From positions 1 to 23,474 of the forward strand of contig CAAGFN010000124.1 in NCBI GenBank assembly GCA_900769145.1: a stretch of DNA of 23,474 nucleotides, read 5' to 3'. Of this stretch, positions 23,186 through 23,474 are shown in pieces (the first letter of the stretch is position 1; each line of letters begins with the position of its first letter). Under the pieces are notes generated by a model that saw only the letters and a list, made by a program, of their open reading frames with translations, was not told the DNA's origin and made no database searches. A program made the translations under genes and the position numbers. This DNA is from Rikenellaceae bacterium (GTDB taxonomy: Bacteria; Bacteroidota; Bacteroidia; Bacteroidales; UBA932).

Positions 23186-23307
23186 GTCAATGGATGGGCT
23201 CCGGAGCGGTACGCACCTTCGGTGCTATCCCTCCCACCGCTTCGCGGCGGTTCCCTCCCGTTCACGGAGCCACGGGCGGCTACGCCGTCCGGAGCCCATC
23301 CATTGAC
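23186..23307. repeat. 122-bp cruciform-like element: 20-bp inverted arms around four mini-hairpins
   Basis: A perfect 20-bp inverted repeat, 23186-23205 with 23288-23307 (GTCAATGGATGGG... and ...CCCATCCATTGAC). The 82 bp between hold four small hairpins: GCACC-TTC-GGTGC (23213-23225), CCGC-TTC-GCGG (23237-23247), CCG-TTCA-CGG (23258-23267) and CGGC-TAC-GCCG (23277-23287). The first three are separated by ATCCCTCC and TTCCCTCC spacers. There is no credible coding. It lies between the rRNA terminator and the peptidase promoter. Either strand would fold into a multi-branched structure. Confidence 0.7.
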
Positions 23308-23330
23308 AGTAATGTGGTACGGCAAGGCAT

Positions 23331-23369
23331 AAAAAAAACGAGTCCACAATCAACTGATTATGGACTCGT
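23331..23369 (-). terminator. Intrinsic terminator of the rRNA operon
   Basis: ACGAGTCCA (23338-23346) and TGGACTCGT (23361-23369) form a perfect 9-bp stem, extended after one mismatch by AATCA/TGATT. On the minus strand it is followed by eight T residues (23331-23338). It sits directly after the 5S rRNA. Confidence 0.88.
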
Positions 23370-23370
23370 C

Positions 23371-23474
<104 letters not shown>

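Noticed and set aside
23119..23349. Minus-strand frame over the 122-bp element
   Set aside because: It crosses the perfect inverted arms and mini-hairpins, so the reading is a by-product of the repeat.

Overview
The window looks like chromosomal DNA of a Bacteroidales bacterium. The evidence is a complete Mfa-type (type V pilus) fimbrial operon, promoters of the Bacteroidetes form (TTG, about 20 nt, TAnnTTTG), a Bacteroidetes-type 5S rRNA, a TamB gene tied to rsmI-like/mtaB/PhnP-like genes, and a truncated AAA-ATPase/DUF1703 gene of the kind that is multicopy in this order. The GC-rich codon choice of the first 7 kb fits an uncultured gut or rumen lineage, but the genus cannot be read from the sequence.

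Layout. 1-7200 (+): a tight housekeeping cluster of a 5'-truncated tamB, a COG0313/RsmI-like methyltransferase, mtaB and a PhnP-like metallo-beta-lactamase-fold hydrolase, with two ATGA overlaps. 7201-16080 (+): a promoter and a six-gene fimbrial operon. It encodes a DUF3575 outer-membrane-type protein, a DUF3868/OmpA-like protein, the Mfa1-type major subunit, a FimB/Mfa2-type anchor, an accessory lipoprotein and a 980-residue lipoprotein whose C-terminus looks like a FISUMP adhesin domain. The last gene is followed by a strong bidirectional hairpin. 16106-16835 (-): a promoter and a two-gene DUF4160 / DUF2442-HTH module with an 8-nt overlap, resembling a toxin-antitoxin pair. 16852-18439 (+): a fossil of one AAA-ATPase/DUF1703 gene, followed by a second copy that has lost its nuclease domain but keeps its last ~20 codons out of frame. 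18678-21029 (-): a PspC-PadR-PspC envelope-stress-type operon with a promoter and a ~290-nt leader. 21683-23151 (-): a secreted C1B (PepC/bleomycin hydrolase) cysteine peptidase. 23331-23474 (-): the 3' end of an rRNA operon (partial 5S) with its terminator.

The stretches without genes are rich in structure. 16779-17166 holds a promoter, the ATPase fossil, half a palindrome and another promoter. 20705-21682 (978 bp) holds two copies of a ~95-bp inverted-repeat element, the PspC promoter, a three-arm mutually exclusive hairpin that ends in a minus-strand terminator, a 12-bp tandem repeat and two palindromes. 23123-23330 holds a peptidase promoter and a 122-bp element with perfect 20-bp arms enclosing four mini-hairpins. 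I see nothing recognisable in 21197-21269 or 21464-21540.

Working together: the first cluster serves envelope biogenesis (TamB) and translation (rRNA/tRNA modification). The second builds a lipoprotein-based surface fimbria: exported subunits are lipidated, polymerised by donor-strand exchange, anchored by the Mfa2-type protein and probably tipped by the FISUMP-like protein. No tRNA, CRISPR array, integrase or intact insertion sequence was seen. The most unusual material is non-coding: the attenuator-like three-arm structure, the cruciform-like element and the decayed ATPase copies.
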